This document shows, in pieces, positions 29,020 to 37,549 of a stretch of DNA of 56,347 bases. This stretch comes from Bacteroidaceae bacterium (GTDB lineage: Bacteria > Bacteroidota > Bacteroidia > Bacteroidales > Bacteroidaceae): positions 1-56,347 of the forward strand of contig JAGCFP010000086.1 in assembly GCA_017650045.1 (NCBI GenBank). The letters are read 5' to 3'. Both the position numbers and the translations under genes were made by a program. Each line of letters begins with the position of its first letter. Position 1 is the first letter of the stretch. The notes under the pieces were generated by a model. The model was not told where the DNA came from, made no database searches, and was given only the letters and a program-made list of their open reading frames with translations.

Positions 29020-31140
29020 ATGCAAAGAGTTGATTTATTTCCTACACATGAGTACCAAGGATTGAAGTTGCGTGCAGGCAGACCATATCCATTTGGGGCA
29101 ACGGTCATAGGTAATGCGGTTAACTTTTCAGTGTATTCCCGCTATGCCACCGACTGTACGTTGGTACTTTTTCACAATCGTGAAGAGAAACCATTTATTG
29201 AGATTCCTTTCTTCAAGGAGTTCAGGTTGGGTAATGTGTTCTCGATGATGGTTTTCGACTTGGATTATGAAAACATTGAATACGGTTACCGAATGGATGG
29301 TCCTTTCCAACCGGAAGAAGGCCATCGTTTTGATAAGTCAAAAATACTATTAGATCCCTATGCCAAATTAATCGTGGGTCGTGATGTGTGGGGGCAGCAG
29401 CCCAATTGGGACAAACTATACCAATATCGTGCCCGTGTGGTATTTGACGACTTTGACTGGGAGAACGACCAGCCATTGGAAACGCCTGTCAACGACCTTA
29501 TCGTCTATGAGATGCATGTGCGCAACTTCACGTGCGGTCCAGCTTCTGGTGTGAAACACAGAGGAACGTTTGCTGGCATCAGTGAAAAGATACCCTATCT
29601 CCTTGAACTGGGTGTTAATTGTGTAGAGCTGATGCCCATCCATGAGTTCGACGAGTTTGAAAACTCTAAGCCCTCACCTGTAGACGGCCACATGCTATAC
29701 AACTTATGGGGTTACAGCAACGTGGGATTTTTTGCCCCCAAAGCTGCTTACGCCTCGTCAGGAAGGTTCAGTATGCAGGTGGATGAGTTGAAGAACCTTG
29801 TGAAGCGACTGCATGCCAACGGCATTGAGGTGATACTCGATGTGGTGTTCAACCACACGGCAGAAGGCAACGAGAAAGGTCCTTATATTTCCTATCGTGG
29901 CATCGACAATAAGACCTATTATATGCTGACCCCCGACGGTTATTACTATAACTTCAGTGGCTGTGGCAATACGCTGAACTGCAACAATCCCAATGTGCGC
30001 GATATGATTGTGGAAAGCCTGCGTTACTGGGTAACTGACTATCATATAGATGGTTTCCGCTTTGATTTGGCTGCCATCTTGGGACGCGACCAAAATGGTT
30101 ATCCCATGTCGAATCCACCATTGCTTGAATCGCTGGCCCACGACCCGATTCTCGGCAAGACAAAACTGATAGCCGAGGCTTGGGATGCTGGTGGCCTCTA
30201 TCAGGTAGGTTCGTTTCCTTCGTGGGGACGCTGGGCCGAGTGGAATGGTAAGTTCCGCGACAGCATACGTCGCTTCCTTAAGAGTGATGAACAGGTGTTG
30301 GCCGATGTGAAGGAGCGTATCATTGGCTCACCTGATCTTTACGCTTCACAAAAACGAGGCATCAAGGCCAGTGTGAATTTCGTCACTGCACACGACGGTT
30401 TCACTCTGATGGACATGGTGTCTTATAATGACAAGCATAACGAAGCCAATGGTGAAGGGAACCGTGATGGTGAGAACCACAATAACAGCTGGAACTGTGG
30501 CTGCGAGGGTGAGACCAATGATCCAGGTATCAACTACCTTCGCCACCAGCAAGTGAAGAACGCCATCTCACTGCTCATGGTGAGTCAGGGTATTCCAATG
30601 GTTCTTTCAGGCGATGAGATGGGCAACTCTCAACAAGGCAATAACAATGCTTATTGTCAGGACAATGAAATTGCTTGGCTTGATTGGAACAATCTGGAGA
30701 AGAATGCCGACATCTTCCGTTATTTCAAGCTGATGATTAAATTCCGACGGTTGCATAAAGTGCTTCGCTATGAGGATCATCTGAGCCATAGCGACTATCG
30801 CAACCTTGGCTATCCAGACTTTTCGTGGCATGGTGTGAAAGCTTGGCAACCCGAAAGTGGTTATAACAATCTTACTACTGCTTTTATGCTGAACGGCCAA
30901 TATGCCGAGACCGATGGTGTGGCAGATGATTTCATATATGTGGCAATGAACATGCATTGGGAGATGCACGGCTTTGAGTTGCCTATGTTGCCTCAAGGTA
31001 TGACTTGGCACATATTCGCTAATACTGGGATGCCATCTCCAGAGGACATTTTCGAACCAGGAAAGGAACCAATAATTGATAACCAACGTGAAGTGCTGGT
31101 TGGCCCACGTTCCATCATCATTTTAGTGGGGAGGGAATAA
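29020..31140 (+). CDS. glgX: Glycogen debranching enzyme, GlgX/isoamylase type
   Basis: GH13 enzyme hydrolysing alpha-1,6 branches of glycogen or amylopectin, 706 residues, no signal peptide. An N-terminal CBM48-like domain (about residues 15-120, with PFGATVIGNAVNFSVYSRYA) precedes the barrel. Catalytic regions are visible: region I DVVFNHTAEG, region II IDGFRFDLAAILG with the nucleophile Asp, region III IAEAWDAGGLYQVG and region IV TAHDGF. The GEGNRDGENHNNSWN segment is typical of isoamylase/GlgX proteins. It sits between the STAS gene (15 nt upstream) and the kinase gene (2 nt downstream), so it is physically embedded in the regulatory module. Confidence 0.93.
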   Translation: MQRVDLFPTHEYQGLKLRAGRPYPFGATVIGNAVNFSVYSRYATDCTLVLFHNREEKPFIEIPFFKEFRLGNVFSMMVFDLDYENIEYGYRMDGPFQPEEGHRFDKSKILLDPYAKLIVGRDVWGQQPNWDKLYQYRARVVFDDFDWENDQPLETPVNDLIVYEMHVRNFTCGPASGVKHRGTFAGISEKIPYLLELGVNCVELMPIHEFDEFENSKPSPVDGHMLYNLWGYSNVGFFAPKAAYASSGRFSMQVDELKNLVKRLHANGIEVILDVVFNHTAEGNEKGPYISYRGIDNKTYYMLTPDGYYYNFSGCGNTLNCNNPNVRDMIVESLRYWVTDYHIDGFRFDLAAILGRDQNGYPMSNPPLLESLAHDPILGKTKLIAEAWDAGGLYQVGSFPSWGRWAEWNGKFRDSIRRFLKSDEQVLADVKERIIGSPDLYASQKRGIKASVNFVTAHDGFTLMDMVSYNDKHNEANGEGNRDGENHNNSWNCGCEGETNDPGINYLRHQQVKNAISLLMVSQGIPMVLSGDEMGNSQQGNNNAYCQDNEIAWLDWNNLEKNADIFRYFKLMIKFRRLHKVLRYEDHLSHSDYRNLGYPDFSWHGVKAWQPESGYNNLTTAFMLNGQYAETDGVADDFIYVAMNMHWEMHGFELPMLPQGMTWHIFANTGMPSPEDIFEPGKEPIIDNQREVLVGPRSIIILVGRE

Positions 31141-31142
31141 TA

Positions 31143-31553
31143 ATGAGTGAATTACATTTCCAACCTATCAAAGGACAGGCTCGCATCATACTCAGGGCTA
31201 TCTTGCAGACACCAGAGGTCTCTTCTTGCCATCTGAAGGAGGTTTTAGTCATCCGACTGGCTTGCGAGGAAATAGTCATGAATGTGGCGTCCTATGCCTA
31301 CCCTGAAGGTACCGATGGTTATTTGGATGTGGAAATTGAAAAGACCGACCGTATTATTATCCGTTTCAAAGATGGTGGTTTGCCTTTCAACCCTCTGGAA
31401 CAGAAAAAGCCGGATACCAACTTGTCATGGAAACAACGACACATTGGTGGGCTTGGCATCTTTCTCGTTACTAGGAAGATGGATGATGTCCGCTATGCTT
31501 ATGTGGATAATGAGAATGTGTTGACAATCGAAAAGGTTATAAAAGCGGACTGA
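31143..31553 (+). CDS. RsbW-like anti-sigma factor serine/threonine kinase
   Basis: A 136-residue GHKL ATPase of the SpoIIAB/RsbW type. The N box is LACEEIVMNVASYAYP (about residues 39-54, with Glu and Asn for Mg-ATP), G1 is FKDGGLPFNPL (about 77-87) and G2 is HIGGLGIFLVTRKMD (about 100-114). Such kinases phosphorylate their STAS antagonist and sequester a sigma factor or other output protein. The start is 2 nt after glgX. No sigma factor gene is adjacent, so the output partner is unknown. Confidence 0.92.
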   Translation: MSELHFQPIKGQARIILRAILQTPEVSSCHLKEVLVIRLACEEIVMNVASYAYPEGTDGYLDVEIEKTDRIIIRFKDGGLPFNPLEQKKPDTNLSWKQRHIGGLGIFLVTRKMDDVRYAYVDNENVLTIEKVIKAD

Positions 31554-31559
31554 ATCTCT

Positions 31560-31590
31560 GCATAAGAATAAGTAAACATATTTTGTGTTG
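31560..31590 (+). repeat. Copy 1 of a 31-nt intergenic element
   Basis: Begins GCATAAGAATAAGTAAACAT and ends TTGTGTTG; 27 of 31 positions match the sequence at 37468-37498 upstream of valS. The core AATAAGTAAAC-(A/T)-TATT is close to palindromic. It occupies most of the 47-nt gap before the YigZ-family gene. Confidence 0.6.
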
Positions 31591-31600
31591 AAATAAGAAT

Positions 31601-32212
31601 ATGGACGATAGCTACAAGACCATAGCCGCCCGCAGTGAAGGACTCTACACGGAGAAACGCAGCAAGTTCATTGCGATGGCCATCCCAGTACGAACACTAG
31701 ATGACGTGAAAGAAGAACTGGCTGCCATTAATAAGAAGTACTATGATGCTCGTCATGCTTGCTATGCCTATGTGCTTGGACCTGAGCGTAAGGACTACCG
31801 TGCCAATGACAATGGGGAACCTTCAGGTACGGCTGGGCGTCCGATACTTGGACAAATCAACTCGTTGGAGCTGACGGATATCCTTTTGGTAGTAGTACGC
31901 TATTTTGGGGGTATCAAGTTGGGTACCAGTGGACTCTATGCAGCCTATAAAGAAGCTGCTGCTGAGGCTTTGCAGACAGCAGTGATTATTGATAAAACTG
32001 TCGATGAAGATATCTCTTTCCGCTTTGAATATCCTTTTATGAACGATGTGATGCGCATTGTAAAGGAGGAGGAGCCAGAACTGGTAGGCCAAGGCTTTGA
32101 AGGCGATTGCCTCATGACTCTCCGCATTCGTCGCTCAATGATGCCACGTCTGAAAGCAAGACTGGAAAAGGTAGAAACGCTTAGTTTCCTTTCCGATGCT
32201 CCCAAGCCATAA
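31601..32212 (+). CDS. YigZ/IMPACT family protein
   Basis: A 203-residue member of the YigZ (UPF0029, IMPACT N-terminal) family. Signature segments are RSKFIAMAIPV near the N-terminus, ARHACYAYVLG, NDNGEPSGTAGRPIL and VVRYFGGIKLGTSGL. The C-terminal about 70 residues form the second ferredoxin-like domain. Eukaryotic IMPACT affects Gcn2 signalling; the bacterial role is unclear. Its last 32 nt overlap the 3' end of the convergent DUF3810 gene. Confidence 0.92.
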   Translation: MDDSYKTIAARSEGLYTEKRSKFIAMAIPVRTLDDVKEELAAINKKYYDARHACYAYVLGPERKDYRANDNGEPSGTAGRPILGQINSLELTDILLVVVRYFGGIKLGTSGLYAAYKEAAAEALQTAVIIDKTVDEDISFRFEYPFMNDVMRIVKEEEPELVGQGFEGDCLMTLRIRRSMMPRLKARLEKVETLSFLSDAPKP

Positions 32213-33254
32213 GCAGCGCCACTACTTGTGAATAGTTTTTACGACCACCTTCAACACGATGGCTGCGCAGATAGAGGTCGTATATACGGTCTTGAATATT
32301 ACCCAGTATAGGACTGTAGCGATCTATCCAGTACGACTGGCGGATATTTACCAAACGTCGTATCTCAGGGCGCACTTGTTTCAGTAAGTTAGCATACTGA
32401 CTTTCACCCATCAACTTGCGGACATTATTCATCAGATGACTGAAAACGGAAAGCATACCGCTGAAATGTATTTCAGGAACCTCGGAATTGATACATGCCA
32501 GATAAGCGTAAAAGTTGGCTTCTCCCTCACTGGTGATGCCATAGAGATGTGATAGTTCATGGGCATAAATGGCAGGGTAGTCCACAGGCAGCACCTCTCT
32601 ATTTATGGTAAATTCTCCGAAGAAAGGCCCCATACTTCCCGTTACGCCAACCATGGAAGCCAATCTGCTGATAAGCATGGTTTTTATCTGTGGATTATCT
32701 ACAAAAGGGCGATTAATGCCGATTTCTTGATAGATTGATTCATAGCTTTTTATGATTTCTTGTTTAACCTGTTCTTTAGATATGTCTTCCACTTCTACAT
32801 AGGCATCGTTTAGCTGATGAATATAGTTGCTAACGTATGCTCCTAAGGTGTTGTATGAATACTCTACATACGCTGTTCCAGTACGTAAGTAGAAATTGTC
32901 TTGCCAGTAATTCAGTCCCCAAGCTGTGTAGAACCAAGCATACAACCAGAGTATGGATTCGACGATGTTGAAGCTTACTTTCAATTTTTTCTGTTTAAGG
33001 AAGAAGATGCTAATGATAGGATAGGTAAGTAATAGACCTATGAGAATAAGGTACCACACGTCGCTAATACTGTAACGAATGTTCCCTGTAATGGATGAGA
33101 GAAAGCCTCCTATGGTAGGGTATAGTTTACGTGCATACCATTCTCCCGCTCCGTCGATAAGTTGGAAAAGCCACACCGCCACCAGCCATATAGCCAGTAT
33201 GTAATGCCTCAGACTAAACTCTATTATTCTATATTTTTGCTTTTTCTTTGCCAT
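32181..33254 (-). CDS. DUF3810 membrane protein with HExxH motif
   Basis: A 357-residue protein resembling the Bacteroidetes DUF3810 family. N-terminal TM helices are visible (about residues 13-35, 55-80 and 90-110). The soluble C-terminal half carries AIYAHELSHLYGI with a complete HExxH zinc motif, followed 14 residues later by EANFYAYLAC, a plausible third ligand. It is therefore a candidate membrane-anchored metalloprotease, though no member I know of has an assigned substrate. It converges on the YigZ gene with a 32-nt coding overlap, and diverges from the ABC transporter gene. Confidence 0.85.
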   Translation of the reverse strand: MAKKKQKYRIIEFSLRHYILAIWLVAVWLFQLIDGAGEWYARKLYPTIGGFLSSITGNIRYSISDVWYLILIGLLLTYPIISIFFLKQKKLKVSFNIVESILWLYAWFYTAWGLNYWQDNFYLRTGTAYVEYSYNTLGAYVSNYIHQLNDAYVEVEDISKEQVKQEIIKSYESIYQEIGINRPFVDNPQIKTMLISRLASMVGVTGSMGPFFGEFTINREVLPVDYPAIYAHELSHLYGITSEGEANFYAYLACINSEVPEIHFSGMLSVFSHLMNNVRKLMGESQYANLLKQVRPEIRRLVNIRQSYWIDRYSPILGNIQDRIYDLYLRSHRVEGGRKNYSQVVALLMAWEHRKGN

Positions 33255-33302
33255 ATTCTTTGCGAAGATACTGAAGAATTGAAATTATCCCAAATAAAAT
33301 AC

Positions 33303-33310
33303 TAACTTTG
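33303..33310 (+). promoter_or_regulatory. Candidate -7 box of the ABC transporter gene
   Basis: TAACTTTG, matching TAnnTTTG, 91 nt upstream of the start at 33402. It lies in the 147-nt divergent intergenic region. Confidence 0.45.
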
Positions 33311-33401
33311 CGGTATAAAAGTGCGAAGCAACTTGGGCATGATTAATGACAACAGGTTACCTTTGCTCTTATAGTATGATAATAATTGACAGAAGCTAAA
33401 T

Positions 33402-35237
33402 ATGGAAACAAAGAAAACTACTGAAACCACTCCCACGAGCAAGATGAATATCTTGGACTTGCTCAAGAATATTCTTCCGTTTGTCCTACCATACAAATGG
33501 CTTATCGCTGCCACGGTGACCCTTACTTTCATTGGCTCCCTCATGGCACAGGTAAATGCTGTGGTTCTGGACAAGACGGTAGATGCGATCAATGCCTTGA
33601 TACAGACCCCTAATTTTGCATGGGACAAGGCTACACAGATACTTATCACTATCAGTATCATTCTGTTGGGTAAGGAAGTGCTCTCGATGGTTATTACGTT
33701 CTTTCAGCGCTATTTTGGTGAGAAAATGCGTATCTTGGTAAGCCGTGATCTTGCAGTGAAGGTTATAGACCGTATGCTGTCTTTCCGCATGGCCTTTTTC
33801 TCTTCAGAGGGGAATGAGACAGGTAAATTACAGTCGCGAATAGATCGAGGCATCATGAGCCTCAGTAGTACGGTGAACAATTTCTTTATTGAAATTTTGC
33901 CACTTTTTACCAGTGCTATTTTGGCCCTGGCGCTGATGTTTATGGCTAATGTGTATGTTGGATTAGTGGCATTATGTATCGTACCCATTTATTTCTACGT
34001 AACTTATGTTCAAGCTAAGCGAATGAAGGGAGGGCGCCGTAGTATCTTTGGTAGTCATCAGGCTGTAAGCCAGGGGATTCTGAATATTATTGAAAGTATC
34101 ACTGTAATTAAATCCTTCAATCGTGAAGTCATAGAATCCAAGCGCCAGGAGGCCATCCAGCAACAGATGACCGACCAGCAACTCAACATCCGTAAGCAGA
34201 GTTATATGTTCAATGGTCTAAAGAGTTTCTTGGAACAGATTGGTACCGTGCTTATCATTATCCTGACGGCCTACTTGGTTCTGATAGATTATCCAGGTAT
34301 GACCATTGGTAAGATTATGTACCATGTGATGCTTTTTAGCAATGTCAGTGCTCCTATCCGCCAACTTCACCGCATCTACGATGATATGAATGATGCACTG
34401 ATTTATGCTGAGGGATTCTTTGGCATTCTGCATGCTGACCATGAGGTAGAAGATAGTGGTAAGCATCATCCGCAGTCGGTGAAGGGCGACTTTGTGCTCC
34501 AAGGTGTGGACTTTACTTACAGCAATGGCACACAGGCACTCTTTGGGGTGGATATGCATATTGAACCTGGTAAAATCACGGCGTTGGTTGGATTGAGTGG
34601 TGCAGGAAAAAGTACCGTGGTCAACCTGCTCGACAAGTTCTATCATCCCGATACTGGAAGTATCAAGTTGGATGGTGTGGATCTGAGCGACTGGGATACT
34701 CAGTGGCTCCGCGAACATATTGGCTTAGTTTTGCAGAAAAACCATATTTTCAGTGGCAGTATCGAAGAGAATATCAAGTATGGTAACCCAGAAGCTACGC
34801 ATGAAGAAGTGATGGAGGCTGCAAAGCAGGCTTATATCTATGATCAGGTTATGCAACTGCCTGATGGCTTTGAAACCAGCGCTCTGCAACTCAGTGGTGG
34901 TCAGCAACAACGTGTGGCCATTGCTCGCATGTTCCTTAAGAATCCACCTATTATCTTCCTCGATGAACCAACAGCAAGTCTTGATGCCATCGCTACTGAG
35001 CAAATCAAGGCAAGTATAGATGCCATTAAGGCAGGGCGCACGGTGATTATCATTTCGCACAACATTGGCCAGATTATCGATGCCGATACCATCTATGTGC
35101 TGCAGCAAGGTAGGGTAGTGCAGAGTGGTAAACCAGATGAGGTTTACCGTCAGGGTGGTGCTTATAAGGAGATTCTTGATGCCAGTGCCCGTAGCATGAA
35201 TGTCGATAAGATAGCCAGTGTGATGGAAGAAGCATAA
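33402..35237 (+). CDS. ABC exporter, fused permease and ATPase
   Basis: A 611-residue half-transporter of the MsbA/MDR type. The N-terminal half has about six TM helices (roughly residues 25-330, including LPYKWLIAATVTLTFIGSL). The C-terminal nucleotide-binding domain has Walker A VGLSGAGKST (about 400-409), a Q-loop in GLVLQKNHIFSG, signature LSGGQQQRVAIAR, Walker B IIFLDEP and H-loop IISHN. The substrate could be a lipid, drug or peptide and is not readable. It works as a homodimer, since no partner half is adjacent. A SpoIIE phosphatase gene follows after 130 nt with its own promoter box. Confidence 0.92.
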   Translation: METKKTTETTPTSKMNILDLLKNILPFVLPYKWLIAATVTLTFIGSLMAQVNAVVLDKTVDAINALIQTPNFAWDKATQILITISIILLGKEVLSMVITFFQRYFGEKMRILVSRDLAVKVIDRMLSFRMAFFSSEGNETGKLQSRIDRGIMSLSSTVNNFFIEILPLFTSAILALALMFMANVYVGLVALCIVPIYFYVTYVQAKRMKGGRRSIFGSHQAVSQGILNIIESITVIKSFNREVIESKRQEAIQQQMTDQQLNIRKQSYMFNGLKSFLEQIGTVLIIILTAYLVLIDYPGMTIGKIMYHVMLFSNVSAPIRQLHRIYDDMNDALIYAEGFFGILHADHEVEDSGKHHPQSVKGDFVLQGVDFTYSNGTQALFGVDMHIEPGKITALVGLSGAGKSTVVNLLDKFYHPDTGSIKLDGVDLSDWDTQWLREHIGLVLQKNHIFSGSIEENIKYGNPEATHEEVMEAAKQAYIYDQVMQLPDGFETSALQLSGGQQQRVAIARMFLKNPPIIFLDEPTASLDAIATEQIKASIDAIKAGRTVIIISHNIGQIIDADTIYVLQQGRVVQSGKPDEVYRQGGAYKEILDASARSMNVDKIASVMEEA

Positions 35238-35277
35238 ATTTCACTGTTGCAGATGTATCAATGTATCGTTTTTTCAT

Positions 35278-35285
35278 TATCTTTG
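35278..35285 (+). promoter_or_regulatory. -7 box of the second SpoIIE phosphatase gene
   Basis: TATCTTTG, 82 nt before the chosen start at 35368. No TTG is seen at the ideal -33 distance. Confidence 0.5.
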
Positions 35286-35367
35286 CACCCAAATATCTGC
35301 TATAAGGCATTATCTATGATAATGGGGAGATATCAAGTATTGATTGGAGTTTAATTTTAGAGAGAAT

Positions 35368-37143
35368 ATGAAGCTGGATTTAAAGGATAAGACGAGTATA
35401 GCCATCATTGCTATTGCGGCTATCTTGTTGGAAGCCACTTCGTTTATACAGTATTGGTATTCACGCGAAGGGATCCGTGCTGAAGTTGTGCATCGTGCAC
35501 AGACTGAGCTGAAGGTGAAAAGCCTAACCATTAAGAATGCCACGCTGGAAGTAGAAACGGCCGCAAGAAATATGATGTGGGTTGTGGAAGAGAATCTCCA
35601 ATATCCAGATTCCATGTATTCTGTCATCCGTCGCTTGTTGAACAACAATCCAGATATTTTAGGATGTGGCATAACTTTCAAGCCCAATTATTATAAATCT
35701 AAAGGTTATTGGTATGAGCCTTATGGAGCCAGACGTGAAAATGGAGTCATTGAAACGACTCAATTAGCGGGTGAGAATCACGATTATACTAAGAGCGAGT
35801 TCTATACAGTGCCAATGCAGACTGGTCAGCCACAATGGTCAGAACCTTATCTCGACAGTGATGGTGCTCGTGCAATGCTCACTACTTATTCGCTCCCAAT
35901 ACACGATAGTAATGGAGAGATTGTGGGAATCATGGGACTTGATGTTTCTCTGGATTGGATGAATGAATACCTCAATTCGCAGCGTATTTATCCCTCCTCT
36001 TACAATATCGTGATATCTCGAAAGGGACAATTGATGGTGGCTCCTGTCGAAAGTTTGACAATGCGATATACGGTTCAGGAACTTGCCACTGTGCTTGAAG
36101 ATACTACCTACGACGTCATCAACAATGCAATGATGGCAGGTGAGAGCGGACAATCGTCTGTAATCGACAATGAAGGAGAGAAAAACTATGTATTCTATGG
36201 TCCAATAGAGGGAAATACGGGTTGGTCAATGGCTGTTGTCGCATTGGATAAGGATATCTATTCCAGCCTTCGTCACATTGCCTTCGTCCTGTTTATCTTG
36301 ATGTTGGTGGGTTTGCTCCTTATCGGAATAATCCTGAATCGTTCAGCAAAGAGTTTCCGTCGTCTCCAGCATGCAAATGCTGAGAAAGAGCGCATTGGTA
36401 GTGAGTTGCGTATCGCAAGTGGCATTCAGCGTGGCATGCTCCCAAGAATATTCCCTCCATATCCTGAAAGAAATGACATTGATGTGTTTGCTTTCCTGGA
36501 TTCAGCCAAGGAGGTGGGTGGCGACCTCTTCGATTTCTATATCCGTGATGAGAAATTGTTCTTCTGTATTGGTGACGTGAGTGGCAAGGGAGTACCAGCC
36601 TCACTTGTGATGGCAGTAACTCGTTCTTTATTCCGTACCATTTCCGCCCATCAGGAAAGAGTTGGATTAATAGTGCAAGACATGAACAATGCCATGTCTG
36701 AGATGAATGAAGACAATATGTTCGTTACCTTCTTTATAGGTAAGCTCGACCTTGCTACTGGTTTGCTCCAATATTGTAATGCTGGGCATTGTGTTCCATT
36801 GCTGGTAGGTCATGGCGTAGAGAAGATGGAGGTGAGCCCCAACATACCTTTGGCTCTTGTGAACGGTTGGGATTTTGAAGAACAAGAGATCAAACTGAAA
36901 CCTAAGACTACGGTCTTCCTTTATACAGACGGACTTATTGAGGCAGAGGATGTGTCCAAGCGCCTGTTTGGTGAAGAACGTATGATAGAGGAAGTTCAAA
37001 AAGCCTTGGATAAGGGAAATAGTGGGGCAGAACCACTAATCAAGAGTCTGGATGCTGCTGTGAAGCATTTCGTTGGTGGGGCACAACAGAGTGACGACCT
37101 TACCATGCTGGCAGTGAAGTATTTGAAGGAAGATTTGGCTTAG
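35368..37143 (+). CDS. Second membrane sensor phosphatase: Cache and SpoIIE domains
   Basis: A 591-residue paralogue of the phosphatase at 26754. A TM helix (about residues 10-30), a Cache-type extracytoplasmic sensor (about 35-290, with FYTVP, WSEPYLD and MLTTYSLPI), a second TM helix (about 300-320) and a C-terminal SpoIIE PP2C domain (about 375-590) with EVGGDLFDFY and GDVSGKGVPASLVM are visible. Unlike the first copy it has only a short linker between TM2 and the phosphatase, with no recognisable HAMP domain. The frame opens at TTG 35344; ATG 35368 (MKLDLKDKTSIAI) is preferred. No STAS or kinase gene is adjacent, so it may act on the STAS protein at 28690; that is inference. Confidence 0.9.
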   Translation: MKLDLKDKTSIAIIAIAAILLEATSFIQYWYSREGIRAEVVHRAQTELKVKSLTIKNATLEVETAARNMMWVVEENLQYPDSMYSVIRRLLNNNPDILGCGITFKPNYYKSKGYWYEPYGARRENGVIETTQLAGENHDYTKSEFYTVPMQTGQPQWSEPYLDSDGARAMLTTYSLPIHDSNGEIVGIMGLDVSLDWMNEYLNSQRIYPSSYNIVISRKGQLMVAPVESLTMRYTVQELATVLEDTTYDVINNAMMAGESGQSSVIDNEGEKNYVFYGPIEGNTGWSMAVVALDKDIYSSLRHIAFVLFILMLVGLLLIGIILNRSAKSFRRLQHANAEKERIGSELRIASGIQRGMLPRIFPPYPERNDIDVFAFLDSAKEVGGDLFDFYIRDEKLFFCIGDVSGKGVPASLVMAVTRSLFRTISAHQERVGLIVQDMNNAMSEMNEDNMFVTFFIGKLDLATGLLQYCNAGHCVPLLVGHGVEKMEVSPNIPLALVNGWDFEEQEIKLKPKTTVFLYTDGLIEAEDVSKRLFGEERMIEEVQKALDKGNSGAEPLIKSLDAAVKHFVGGAQQSDDLTMLAVKYLKEDLA

Positions 37144-37217
37144 AAGTTGTCATAGCTGCAGATATAATATGCAGCATAGAGAGATAAAACCTGCCGTTTA
37201 GTGGGACAAACTTTAAT

Positions 37218-37254
37218 CAGCAGTGGTGACTATATAGTTGCCACTGCTGTTTAT
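37218..37254 (+). terminator. Hairpin after the second SpoIIE gene, possible terminator
   Basis: CAGCAGTGGTGACT (37218-37231) pairs with AGTTGCCACTGCTG (37236-37249) around a four-base loop, with two G-T pairs, followed by TTTATA. The stem is strong but the T-run is short. Confidence 0.5.
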
Positions 37255-37467
37255 ATAATCACCACTTCTGATTATACAGACAGCAGTGCCAATTAACTTT
37301 TACCTTGGCTATCAGAAGGGTTTTTCTGGTGGTTCTTTTATCTTTTGGTATGCTTGAAACGGATAAATAGATGAAGTTTACCTCCAGCATTACGATACTT
37401 CTTTTGGCTTTTTTACGTTCTTTTTTGTCTTGCTTTCTTTACTGTTGCTAAAATAGGCTGCTTCTCA

Positions 37468-37498
37468 GCATAAAAATAAGTAAACTTATTTTGTTCTG
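37468..37498 (+). repeat. Copy 2 of the 31-nt intergenic element
   Basis: Matches 31560-31590 at 27 of 31 positions. It contains the near-palindrome AATAAGT-AA-ACTTATT (37475-37490) and lies 15 nt before the valS -7 box, so it covers the -33 region of that promoter. Confidence 0.6.
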
Positions 37499-37512
37499 CA
37501 CTTGATTTGCAC

Positions 37513-37520
37513 TATCTTTG
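37513..37520 (+). promoter_or_regulatory. -7 box of valS
   Basis: TATCTTTG, 29 nt before the valS start codon. TTG at 37491-37493 lies 19 nt upstream, inside the repeated 31-nt element. Confidence 0.7.
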
Positions 37521-37549
37521 CACCCAAAAAATAAAAACAGCAAGAAATT

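Larger units (their letters stand above)
37144..37549. other. 406-nt intergenic region with hairpins
   Basis: No ORF of note. It contains a 14-pair hairpin (37218-37249), an ATAATCA/TGATTAT inverted repeat just after it, a third CAGCAGTG copy near 37283, T-rich stretches, the second copy of a 31-nt element (37468-37498) and the valS promoter box. I see nothing nameable in about 37300-37460. Confidence 0.6.

Noticed and set aside
37144-37549. Insertion sequence remnant downstream of the second SpoIIE gene
   Set aside because: No transposase fragment or terminal inverted repeat with target duplication; the inverted repeats are local hairpins.
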